Assembly (NCBI GenBank): GCA_038502055.1
Contig: JAXRKN010000045.1
Coordinates: forward strand, 8,297,501-8,361,500
Source of the DNA: Tanytarsus gracilentus
Taxonomy: Eukaryota > Arthropoda > Insecta > Diptera > Chironomidae
DNA length: 64,000 nt
Direction: 5' to 3'
The notes beneath the pieces were generated by a model. That model had not been told where the DNA came from. It ran no database searches and saw only the letters and a list, made by a program, of their open reading frames with translations. Of this stretch, positions 11,301-22,000 are shown piece after piece (the stretch's first letter is position 1; every line of letters starts with the position of its first letter). Both the position numbers and the translations under genes were made by a program.

Positions 11301-14300
11301 CAAAACTTGCAAACATTGAAATTTAATACGAGAGAAATTTTTATGAAAACTATAGATCTCGAAATTGAGACAATAAAAGAGAATATTCATTATTAGCTCA
11401 TCTTATTCTCACATTAATAATTGGACGTATAAAAAAAATCAAGGGAACGAAAATTTATTTTTTAAAAATTATATTTTCATGATTTTATTTTTTTTAAAAT
11501 TGGGACTTAATTTACGGGCAATTGTTTAACTAATTTTTATGCTCCTTAATTTTCATATTTTATAAAATTATAATAAAATATTAAACTTCTCACTGGTTGT
11601 GACTTAATTATTGAACAACCCCAAATAATATTTTTTTATAGAATATTTGCACATATTTTATAAAATAATTCTCTCTTTTTTACGATATTCGCATTCGACT
11701 TTTGCGATCCGTTGAGTGACGATAATAATTCATTAACCAGAAAAATTTATGTGCAAAAAGAACGTCAAGCATGAAAAGAAGCATATTTCTGCATACGTAA
11801 TTACGTTTCATGTTTTTTTTGTTGAATAAGCTCCAAACAGTAACTGTCTGAGTTACTCAGTGGATGAATAAAAATTTTATATTTTTAATTTCTCATCATT
11901 GTTTTTGCCGTACGTGTGGCGCTGTGTGTGAATTCTTACATTTTCAAGAGCGAATTCCACCATTTTTTCGAAGCGACGATTATTCAGCACCTGTATGGAA
12001 TTAATTTCTTTGCACGTTTACACGAATCTCAGTGACTGGAGTTGAATAAACCTTTTGATCACATTGTACTTAAAAAATTTCTGCGGAGCCGTGAACACAC
12101 GCAATAACCATCAACAAGTGAATCAATTAATTTAGCGAAAAAATTAAGCTGCAAGTCTTTTTTGATTTCGATTGTCTTTGAGCTATTTAATGAACACTTT
12201 TCAAAAATTGTCTAAGCTATTCAAAAATGTACATGGTGTGCATTTCCGAAAGTGACTTTCACTGTCTTTTAATTTTCACTTAAACAGTTCACAATTAATT
12301 TTTTTTGAACATTTACTTTCTAGAACTTTTTTACAATTAATTTTTTTTCCAACAACTTTTTTAATTAATAAATTATTTTATTATATTTTTTTCTTATTTC
12401 ACCGATCAAAAACCGTGATACTGAGGCAGACACGATTTAACTACTCCTCCGAAGGTTGTCTGCTTTAGACTAGAAGAGAGAAATCAAAACTCTTCACATC
12501 GAAGGTGTTTTCTTTAATAAAAATGCTTTTGTACGTAAAAAGAAGGTGAAAGAAAAAAAATTCTCATCATATTCTCGGGCCCGAGAGAAATAAAAAGAGA
12601 GTTGAAAAGTGAGCGAGTAGAAACAGTGGCGGTGGAACGAGCATAGAAGCGGTGTGCAGTGACTAATGAAAGATAATATGTTGAAATAAAATCGGGGAAT
12701 GTCTGATGTGAAAAAGGAAAGAGAGAGATTTGCGTGATATATGCACTACTCGTGTTAATCCAACCGTCAATGTCATTCAATACCTTCCGGATGGCATCGT
12801 ACACCTCTGCACTGACTTCAACGAACTTTAGCAAATATCGTGCTTGAATTTTTAATTAAATTTGAAGAGAAAAGAAGTGAGAATCTCATATATAAAAAAA
12901 TATGCCCATGCCTCAAAATTTACACACAATCGAGAGACTCTCTTAAGTCGAGCGCAAATTGTTTTTTTCCTTGCTCGCAACACGCAGACACTTATACACA
13001 CATTCATTTAATTTCCTCTTTAAACTTCCATTCTATTCTAGTGCTGACTTAATCTGTGGCATTTTCTTCTTTTTGTTTCTCTCGCTTTTATTCTTTTGCT
13101 CTTTGACTTTATTCGCCTCTAAATGAGACCTCGATGAGTAAGAGTCTTGTATTATATGTTTTTAAACCCCTTCTTTTTTCTCTGTTTGAACAAAAGAAAA
13201 TTCATTGGATAAATTTTAACTAAAAATTTTAATTGTGTGTAACTTTAACCTGTTAGGGTGAGTGCTCATAAATTTGATCAGTACTTAACTTTGGATGTGT
13301 GATTAATTAATTTTTTAAAATTTTTATAGATAATTTTAAAAAATAATTAAAAAATAAATTCAAGTGACTTCACCCTAACTTGAATCGATCTGTGTGTTAA
13401 AAAATATTTTAACATATTAGAAAGGCATCTCTACTCGACTTTTGTATTAATTCTGAATATAATCAATAATTCTCTCATGTTCAATAGATTCTTAATTATC
13501 GCAATTCATTTTTGATGCGAATTAATTTTCTCATGATGATTTGTAATTATTTTTTGTTCCATTCTTCGAGCATTGTTTTTACTCTGTGCAGTCAGACAAT
13601 TCAAGATGGTTTCATTCCCAAATATCAAAGCCATTAGGGTTGCGTATATCATGTGAAACTTTTTCAACACATTTAGACCGAGCATTTGGAGTAATTCTCA
13701 GCCATTATTTCATTGTGGGAGCGATGAAAACGTTAGTGTTTCTCTTTTTTAATTCGTATTTTCACAAGCTCAAATTTGTAGTTAAAGATTACGCTCGAGG
13801 TAAAGAACTAATTATGAGATTTGTAAATAAATTTTGTCACAACAATTTTGAACTTTTAAAATTTAAGCTTTTATTTTTTGGACAAACCTCATGAACAACT
13901 CCCAAATAACCCATTTGCCATTCTAAATAATTTTTTCTTCGAAAAATCGAGAGTGATTTCAAGAATGATTGGATAATTGTCAGTGATTTAAAATAAAACG
14001 TCGATCGTTTCAGTTTTTTTGCTTATTTCTTCACGCACACAGATAAAACGAAAATTACTGTCTGAATTAAATGCACATATAATTTAAACAACTCACCCAA
14101 GCATGTTTCGTAGCAGGATGATCAGGCGCTACAGCTGTTGAAGGCTTAGGAATAAAATGCTGAATGACGCCTCCAGAACTATTGTTTCCGTTTGTAGTTG
14201 ATGATCGACTAAATGCTACCGGTGTTGTTGGAATCTGACGTGGATACTGCTTAAGTGGCACTTTTGAGCCATTTTTATCAGTCGAGAGAATTAATTCACG

Positions 14301-14815
14301 TTCAATCTAAAAATTGAGAAAATTTTTATTAAAAATTTTCGTCTCAAAACTTTCAAACTAACCGGAAACTTCGATGAATGTGTCCTTAACGAAGTACCAG
14401 CCGATAAATTTCCATTATTATTATTACTGTATAAGTCGCCGTGCTGTTGCTGCATTATTGTTGGCGAGGGTGACATTCCGGTTGATCCGGGAATGGGAAT
14501 CAAGGATGCTTCAATCATGTTTCCATTCATCCTCGATAATGCTTCTTGACCTGCGTTGCTGTACATCATCGCTATAAAATATTCAACTATCGATTCTGCT
14601 TCGAGTGCTGACAACTGCACTAGAGACGAAGTCGCAGGCTCATCCTCACCCAAAAGGGCTTCTTGAAATTCTAGAAAAAAAAAATCATAATTTTTTAAGT
14701 ATTTTATTATTCAAATTTAAATTATTCTACTTGATAAAATTTCCATCTTGCGGCTATTCCGACGTTTAAGGTATTGCTGTTGCTGCTTAACTTGCCGTAC
14801 AGTTTTCAACCTCAT
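8307..14815 (-). CDS. Q-rich scaffold protein with C-terminal SAM domain
   Basis: Long isoform, eight minus-strand exons: 14815-14731, 14670-14363, 14306-14097, 11009-9537, 9440-9263, 9210-8885, 8828-8532 and 8471-8307. All junctions are in phase, giving 1013 aa. The N-terminus is basic and Q-rich. The large exon encodes a low-complexity Q/N/S/P region (about residues 202-692). A predicted helical or coiled segment follows (about 770-900: SQLEGLETMYSEVLK, then KRFQRLESHVVTLARSVAHL). The C-terminus is a SAM domain (about 940-1000), recognisable by FLKKLGYEKYAVLFE and RLQKLGVPLGPRLRILQ; SAM domains mediate protein-protein or RNA contacts. I do not recognise the orthologue. An upstream in-frame TGA sits shortly before the ATG. 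A second, shorter N-terminus is described separately. Confidence 0.8.
11257..11316 (-). CDS. Alternative first coding exon of the SAM-domain gene
   Basis: A 60-nt open exon begins with ATG at 11316 and ends at a GTAAAT donor at 11256. It encodes MFASFADVPFMLNGSAAKKN and joins in phase 0 to the large exon starting at 11009 (NPHNGSQEKS). The exon chain coming from 14815 also enters that acceptor in phase 0. The short isoform would be 832 aa and would lack the first 201 residues of the long form. This suggests two promoters. It needs transcript support, since a 20-codon frame could be fortuitous. Confidence 0.5.
11317..14096. other. Large intron of the SAM-domain gene
   Basis: This is the distal part of the 3.1-kb intron of the long isoform (11010-14096). 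It contains no convincing coding exon apart from the alternative first exon just below it. Open frames on both strands here are short and lack recognisable motifs. It presumably includes the promoter of the short isoform. Confidence 0.5.
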
Positions 14816-15047
14816 GCCTTCCCTTTTACAAAATTTAAAGTTCCCACAACCTTTTCGCACATGCACTCAAATATTAACTGCAAATTGATTGTTCACATAA
14901 GTAATTGCATGATGGCGAAATTGAATAATTAAAACACTTTCTTAAACATTTTTTTGAACTAACGTTAGGTAAATTTTAAATTCCAATTTTTCTTATGTAA
15001 TAAAAGTGTGATGAAATTTTCAATAAATTATGCGACAATCTAAAAGA

Positions 15048-15070
15048 GAATACTTTTCAACACGGCTATT
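15048..15070. repeat. Target-site duplication, left copy
   Basis: A 23-bp direct repeat identical to 16084-16106, flanking a 1013-bp insertion. The position next to a (AGATT)n tail fits target-primed reverse transcription. Confidence 0.85.
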
Positions 15071-16083
15071 AGATTAGATTAGATTAGATTACAGTCAGGT
15101 AGCCACTACCGAAGTAGGAAGACGTCCGACGCAACCTCACATGATTGACCCGCGATTCCTCAGAAAAGCGAAGCCTAGTGGGCTACTTAGGCAAGTATCT
15201 ACAGTCGATACGAACCACAGGTACGAACACACCCCTGACTGGAGTAAATACAATTAGATAATCATTAGTGAGAACCGATGCCGGGCAAACACCCTCTATC
15301 ATCGGCTTTGGTTAATAGGGAATTTTAAAATACCTTTACGGCAATGTTAGTGTGTTAGTGTTTTTTTTTGTTTTCGAATGATTTTTTGTTTGTAGTTTCT
15401 AGAGAAACTACGGTTAAGAACAGTCTTGTTTACTGAGCAGATATTACAGTTTCCAACTAATCAAAGCCAAATCAACTTTTTTATTTGTCTCAAATCACTT
15501 AGATAAAAGCCGTGATTCCACCACTACCTTCCTCAACTGAGACTAGTGTACACAGTTGGTGTGTCGAGTCAAAATATATGTCCGTTGTCCATTTTAGAAC
15601 AATCACAAACACAAACCCTCCCTCGAGATCGAAGTGTGCAAATCCCTTAACTCCTATCTATAAATATCCTTTCAAACAAAATTAAAAAAAATTTATTTTG
15701 AAAATGAAATTTACCTAATTCACTCATCAACAAAAAATAAACTTCCCCTGTTTAACCTAAACTTGTTTTAAAATAACTCCACTTCCGTTCCTCAACTGAT
15801 CCTTACCGGATTTCAGTTGGACCCTGTCACACTTTTACCAAAATAAATTTCATTACATTACATAGTTACCCATGAAAGTTTTCTTGAAAAATCCTCAATG
15901 GACAATTTTTCCAAAACAGACTTCCTTCCTTCCAAATTGAGTGTACTCGAACATTTTCTGTCACTACCTGTCCTAATCTAACTAACAAGCCACTTTTACC
16001 GACCCTAGCACTGCCAAAACCCAATTAATCACCGGAGCAAATAATTTTTGCAACTCACTTTTTCAACGCACACTTCGATCCTC
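15071..16083 (-). mobile_element. LINE-like (non-LTR) insertion, 5'-truncated or non-autonomous
   Basis: The insertion is bounded by perfect 23-bp direct repeats. Read on the minus strand it ends in a pentanucleotide tail of (AATCT)n, seen as (AGATT)n at 15071-15090 on the plus strand. That is typical of non-LTR retrotransposons with short tandem 3' tails. The sequence just before the tail has markedly higher GC than the surroundings. No reverse transcriptase or other long frame is present, so it is either a 5'-truncated LINE 3' end or a SINE-like derivative. It lies upstream of the first coding exon of the SAM-domain gene, possibly within its 5' intron. The family is not identified. Confidence 0.8.
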
Positions 16084-16106
16084 GAATACTTTTCAACACG
16101 GCTATT
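16084..16106. repeat. Target-site duplication, right copy
   Basis: Identical to 15048-15070. The two copies define the limits of the non-LTR insertion. Confidence 0.85.
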
Positions 16107-16764
16107 CGTCACAAAATGAAATGTAGCATTTTTTTAAGAATATTTTCCTCAAAAAAGTTTTCTTACAAAAGTGAGTGCTGTTAGTATTTTTAAAAATTTT
16201 ATTATTACCATTATGAGTAGAGAGTGAGTATATTTATATGAAAGCTGTTTAAAAGACTTCACCATTGTTTTTCTTGGGAGTTTTTTTGAAGTTAGCTTTT
16301 ACTCAACCAAGTCTTTTGTCAGTGACTTCCTTGTATAAAAATTTTTAATTACAATATACATGTGTTTTGAATTTTTCTCTCTTACTCACGTTGCAGTGTG
16401 CGTTTACTTAACGGAAGTCTTCATAAAATATTTAAAATCAACCGAGTGAAAGAGGTTGTCAACATTAATCAACGTTTAGCGTAAATTATGTCGCACTTTA
16501 AATGTAACAAATTTTGCAAATTATAATTTTTGTGACGCAATTCCAGACCATCCCTAATTAATGTAATTAAGGCTGACCATCTTTGCAATTTTCAGTTTTG
16601 ATTTTTGACTAAAATAATTCCTTTAAAAATCAAGTTAGATTCTTTAAAATCAACCAATTAATCTCAAAAAATACCTCAACGTAATTAGACCATTCAATTC
16701 TAAAAGATTCTTTGCAGACCACTCAAACTATTTTCTTTTCGCATATAATTTGTCCGCACAATGA
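16107..16764. other. Non-coding region upstream of the SAM-domain gene
   Basis: AT-rich, with no supported gene. It could include 5'UTR or promoter sequence of the minus-strand SAM-domain gene, because an acceptor-like site just upstream of its first coding exon suggests a further 5' exon somewhere to the right. Confidence 0.35.
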
Positions 16765-16771
16765 GTGCACG

Positions 16772-17013
16772 ATGACTTTTCGAAATCTCTCTCTTCTACT
16801 CTTAATTGCGTGTTTGTTGAGTGGCAAAATGACGACGAAGACATTGTGGCTGAAGATGATAATTCAAGCAAATGGTATCCATTAATATGGCCTACCGCAA
16901 TTAATGGGCAAAAACTAAGTCGAGAAAAGAAAATTTCGCGAAGCAAATCATTGCGACGCGTTGGAATGAAAAATCGGTCGATTGGTTTCATGGATGATGG
17001 AAATTATTTATAG
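16772..17013 (+). pseudogene. Possible secreted-peptide gene with a reading-frame break
   Basis: ATG at 16772 opens a frame that looks like a signal peptide (MTFRNLSLLLLIACLLSG) but soon stops. The frame offset by one, which has no ATG at its beginning, carries a plausible prohormone-like stretch. That stretch has an acidic block (NDDEDIVAEDD), then KWYPLIWPTAIN-G-QK, then a basic region with several dibasic sites, ending GFMDDGNYL and TAG at 17011-17013. The two halves would form one precursor if a one-base shift occurs near 16815-16830. It may be a sequencing error, a decayed gene, or coincidence. I do not recognise a known neuropeptide family. The proposed stop directly abuts a GTACGT donor-like site. 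Confidence 0.3.
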
Positions 17014-18201
17014 GTACGTGAGAAGTGGCTTTTTACAATATCATGATGTGAACTGGTACTCATTGGTAATCCATAAAGCGGTTTTTGTGTGAGGGTTATC
17101 TGGCAATTAAAACTGTTTATGAACAATTATGTTTTTAAAGGTAATTAATTTAAATAAAAAGTGTGTGCTTGTTAAATGTTTTAAAGGCGTTTTTTATTCA
17201 TTCAAATGGAGAAAATGTGGCAGACTTCAAAGGTCTTCAAAGAGTGTAAAATAAAACTTTCTCTTCGCACTTTCAATGCAGTGCGTATTAAAAATGTTTA
17301 TTATTCGTGATGGATGTTAAAAAGTGACATTAATTATAATCAATTAACTGAATAATGATCAATTTGAAGGAACTACACGTGAGACAGCATGCAATAATGG
17401 TTTTATACACATGAAGGGGCGTCAATAAATTCTGTCATGCAAAAGACGAATTTTTTTTATCACTAATTGATTAATTTAATTGAAAAAATACTAATTATTG
17501 ATAAAACCTAGATAAAACGATTTAAATCGCCCACTTTAAATTTTGTAACTCAATTTATGATCGACCCCAAAATAGTTGTAATGAAAAACCTATTTCACCT
17601 GATCACAACAGGAAAGACTGATGTGATGTAAACTCATGACTTAAGACTTGTTTTCCCCGTATGATTAGAAATTCATCAGTTTTGATCATTAATCGTGGTC
17701 ATGGTGTTTATCAAATTGAAAAGAGTGTCAAATTTATTTTACTGTTATAGACTTCAACTTCAGTATTTCAATTGAATTAACTTTATTAAAATTATTTTCA
17801 AGCAATCAAAAACTTTTGCATAATTAGAGCATTAAAGAAAATAAAAATTTAATTCCAACATCATTTAGAGCTCCTCAATTATTGCTGCTAATTTTCAATG
17901 CCAAACAATATTAATTTGAGATGCTATCAAATTTCGGTATTTATATTTATGATTGATTGTGCTATAAAGACTCGATTATTTTTCTTTCAGTTAATTTTTA
18001 ATTACTTAATTTCTCATTATTATAATTATTCAGTCGAATATTTTATATAGACTACTTTTTATTGTGTTCTCATAATTTAATCAATTCTCTACATCCCAAA
18101 AAGTATTTCATGGTAAAATCACATAATTTATTTGCTTCATTCAAACACGTGCCCTGTAAGGAGAAAAAGTTTTATAACTAAATGTTTTGATTATTTTTCT
18201 C
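17014..18201. other. Intergenic region, no gene seen
   Basis: AT-rich, with no open frame of interest. A minus-strand AATAAA (TTTATT at 18127-18132) about 70 bases past the stop of the DUF745-like gene is its likely polyadenylation signal. Confidence 0.5.
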
Positions 18202-19092
18202 TTACGCATTTTGTTTTGCCTCTTTGGCAGCCATGGTTGCTTTATAAGCCTCTTTCTTCGTATTTGAAAAGTCTCCTCGTGCCGCTTTAAGTTCCCGCAA
18301 GAGTTTTTCAACTCGATTTTTCGCAGCCTCAAGCAGCTGAGTTTTCTCATTTAATTCTTGTTGTGATCCTTGTGCAGCTTGTTCGCCATTTCCAACAGTC
18401 GATTGTGCAACCTGAATAAGTTCCGAAAGCATTTTGAGTTGGGTCTGTGCTTGCTGATAAGCTCTTAAAGCTGAATTTGCATTTGATTCTGATTGCTGGA
18501 TGCTTGAACTCAAATCTTGCACGACCATCTCCGCTTCTCGTAGTTCCCTCTCGAGCTCATCTAAAATTGCTTGCTTGGCAGAAAGTGCCGCTTGAGCTGC
18601 TTTCGCTGCTTGAATAGCTTTTTCAGCGAGTTGGAACTTGGCTTGCTTCGATGCCTCTTTTCCAGCACCTTCTTGCGCTTCCTCAGCAGCTTTTGCTTCT
18701 TGTGCGGCTTTCAATGCAATATTTGTGGTCTTTTTACTGCTTCCCATTCCACCGAAATCCATAAAATCATTTCTTCGATCTTGATCGTTATCGCTTTTGC
18801 ATTTGTCACCCTCAGAGCATTCAGCGCTTCGTGCCACCATTGGAACTTCATCATCAATCAGATCCATTTGAAGTCGCTTACCAGACTCGTGTCTCGAAGC
18901 TTCCGCAAACTTTTTCACAAATTGAATATCTTTTTCGTTATCGTACTCATCGGCAATTTTTTCCTCATCATAGTGGTGCGATTTGTAGGGGATTTTGTGG
19001 TAATGCGATCGAAATTTAATGTCCTGACAAATCACTGGCGTTAACACAATTATTGCGAGTGCAAAAATTATTGAAATTCGATTAATTTCCAT
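18202..19092 (-). CDS. Secreted alanine-rich coiled-coil protein, DUF745-like
   Basis: A single uninterrupted exon encodes 296 aa. Residues 1-22 form a clear signal peptide (ISIIFALAIIVLTPVICQ), followed by a His/Lys/Tyr-rich acidic segment (about 25-70) and a short C-x6-C stretch (SAECSEGDKCKSD). From about residue 125 to the end there is a long alanine/glutamine/lysine-rich heptad region (NIALKAAQEAKAAEEAQ, QAAKAAQAALSAKQAILDE), predicted to form an extended coiled coil. This architecture matches the insect-specific DUF745 family of unknown function, recalled from its Ala-rich helical pattern and not confirmed by search. A structural or extracellular-matrix role is possible but not shown. 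Confidence 0.8.
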   Translation of the reverse strand: MEINRISIIFALAIIVLTPVICQDIKFRSHYHKIPYKSHHYDEEKIADEYDNEKDIQFVKKFAEASRHESGKRLQMDLIDDEVPMVARSAECSEGDKCKSDNDQDRRNDFMDFGGMGSSKKTTNIALKAAQEAKAAEEAQEGAGKEASKQAKFQLAEKAIQAAKAAQAALSAKQAILDELERELREAEMVVQDLSSSIQQSESNANSALRAYQQAQTQLKMLSELIQVAQSTVGNGEQAAQGSQQELNEKTQLLEAAKNRVEKLLRELKAARGDFSNTKKEAYKATMAAKEAKQNA

Positions 19093-22000
19093 TTTATTCG
19101 TTTTTATGTGACAGAAAAGCTTTTTTTAATATTTCTTTTTCTCAAAGGTGGCTGCGATTTATTTTATGAGAATTTAAAGTGCTTTTTCACGCAAGTTTTT
19201 TTAACCATTCACTTTTTACAATCTTAAGAGACATTTGAGTATTAATGATGTAGCATTAAGTCATTATTTGTACAATGTATCTCAATTAACTCATCTTAGT
19301 AAAATTCATTGCCAATGGGCTGTTTAAAGAAGGCTGACCATATGTGTGTAAGATATCACCTGAACAAAAATTTATTGAATTTTAAAAACTTTACTTTAAA
19401 AAATATTTTAAAAAAAATTCGATTTTGTTTTCAAAGTTCCTAGTCACCCTATTTAAAAGCCGTAGTCCCACCATTATTTGGTCGATTAACGCAATCATTT
19501 TAACCTTTAAGATTTTTTATAACTTATTTAAAAAGATATGCATGCAGTGTTGGTAATTAAGAGCTCGTGAATAAAAAAGCTTGAGAGAAATTTTTTCAGC
19601 CGCCAAAAATTTAAATTGATGCTTCAAAAATCAGCTGAGAAAAGATCAAAATTTATCTTGAATCATTTTGAAATGTGACGCAAAAACGTCTCAACTTTTA
19701 GTTTTCAATAACTGATGTAACCTTAAAATTTTCTCACAGTTTGTATTTCTTAAAATTTTAATGAAATATGCAGCAATTTGCATTCAATGGATTCAACACG
19801 AACGTTTTCATGAACATTTCACAAAATTGTCTGTTCCTGTTGGGGTTTGGTCACATATTTAGCTTTAAAAGTGCGAGTTGTTCATTTTGCAATGGAAAGC
19901 AAAAAAAAATAAACTTTTGTCACCAAAATTCTCACTGCAAATTTGCAAGTTAAAATATTCATTGAAAAAATTATTAATTACAGCAAAATATTTTCATAAA
20001 ATAAACGTTAAGTTTTTAATTATTTTCATTTTCCAGTTTAAATAGCTTTCGATATTGAACAGATGCCCTGGAGGTGTTTTCGTCTGCCCGTATTCAGAGT
20101 TTAACTGTAATTCTTCGTAGACTCTCAACCAAAGCATTCTTCATCATATTCTGCTCGCTAAGAAGAGGTATTATGAATTTAAGATGAGAAACAAAATAAC
20201 GTACACACAACGGAGAGAAGAAAAATATTTTCATTCATCTTGTCTCGCATCATAATTCACTATAATTTATTTTCTACCAGCCGAAAAAAAATTGAGAAGG
20301 TTTTTCATGATATAAAATTGAGTGAGATTAGTGTGGTTTACAGAAAGTTAGAGATGAACTTTTTTTGAAAGCTTTTAATATTTTTAGTCAATGATTTTCA
20401 GTTTTATTAAGAAGAATATAAATTGATGATTCTGGAAAAAAATTGCTTTAAGTCGCTAAGAGTTTTAAACAGATTTGCATTGTCAGCAAAATATATAATT
20501 TTAAATTTGATCCGAGGGTATTAGGTTTCACCATGAAAAATGACTGCATGCTTTAAAAAATATTTTTTACACTATACTTGTTTTCTGGTGGTGACAGCAT
20601 ATGGCGGTAATTTTGACTTCAATAATTTTTTAAGAAATTTATTTCCTCTTCAATTTTTTTTTTCGGAAAACTTTCATCACTTTTATTATTGACAAGTTCG
20701 AAAATTTCTAAAGCGGAAAAATAGTTTTAACATAAATTTACAATTCATGAGCAGGAAGACCGACCCATATGTATCATTTAAATAGGCAATTTAAGAGAGG
20801 GTGAACTTCATGCGTGAACATGAGTAAATGAGCAAATATACCTTTTCGAGTTTAAATAGCATTTATCACATTTCAACTTCAAATTGAAACTTCTCATTAA
20901 ATTAGCAACTTTAAGCATTTTTCACTTTAAACGTCCTTAGACATAATTTGGTCGTTAAATCTCAATGAAGCGAAAAGTATGTGATACCGCATAAATCACT
21001 TCATGCGACCCTTTTAAAATTACGCCGAATATAAATTTTTCTCCCACATAAATTAAGGTCACTTGAAGAAATTAAAAGTAACTTTTTTCTCACTCATTGT
21101 CTTGCTAAAAGCTCAACGCAATATTAAGACACTATCAAAAATTTTATTTTGATGAGGTGGAAGAGTTAAGCAGAAAACTTTAGCAATACTTTAACTAAAT
21201 TAGTTTAATTTTTGATAGACTCAACCATACCTTTTTTATATAATCGTTTATTCCTTTTTAAAGTTTCAGCTGAAGCACCCTGTGCTCAATCATTGACTCC
21301 GATTTCACTCAATTTTTCACTTGAGTGTATCACATTCTATGTGTACTGTGAGCGGCAAACCTCTTTTGTATTATTTCAATATATAATTCACTTGAGACCT
21401 CAACTTTCGACTTTTTTAAACTCTCCGAAATTCCTTTCACTAATTTTGAAATTGTTTATGTTTGACAATTTTTTTCTTAGTATTTTAACTTTAGGGCTCT
21501 TAATTTATTTTAGATTAATAATTTGAGTTAATTCAATTTAAAGCCTTTAAATAATTCTTTCAACAAAAAAACGCACAACTCATCGTCAAAGACCGAATGA
21601 TCGACTGGTTTTTGGTTTTCACTTCACAACCTTAACTCCGCTTGTTTCTCTTCTTCGCGTCGCTGTGTTGTGTAAAGATATTTTTATATATTTTCTCTCT
21701 CTTCTTTATGTTATAAAATAAAATGCGGCATAACACAAATACGATCATATCGTTTCGCGATCACAACACAAACACACGTGGAGAATTCTTAAAAAAAACG
21801 TAAAGACATGTGTTCATAAGAATGGATCGAGAGCGAGAGGCTGCAAGCCAATTGTAATTAACATTCTTTTGAAACAATCTTTGTGTCTCCTAGGGAATTA
21901 AGATCGATTATCGATGAACGAGTTTGTGGCGAGGGAATTAACTCTTAAAAATATTTCCGTTACATTTCATAAAAAATGATGCAATTTTAGTTCACCCCAA

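Noticed and set aside
11257..11309. A Cys-rich reading of the same exon in another frame (FCGCTIHVKWLGCKEEC)
   Set aside because: It looked like a zinc-finger exon in phase with KHAW, but its only good donor would create a stop with the next exon; the ATG-initiated frame fits phase and donor.
12514..12834. A 106-codon open frame on the minus strand in the large intron of the SAM-domain gene
   Set aside because: No phase-compatible splice sites linking it to neighbouring exons and no recognisable content.
14731..14898. An N-terminal extension (VHVRKGCGNFKFCKREG) upstream of the ATG at 14815
   Set aside because: The frame is closed by a TGA shortly upstream and no acceptor fits it, so I kept the ATG at 14815 as the start.
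15505..19483. Similarity of TAAAAGCCGTGATTCCACCA (about 15505) to a segment near 19457
   Set aside because: Only about 20 bases with mismatches; too short to claim a second copy of the non-LTR element.
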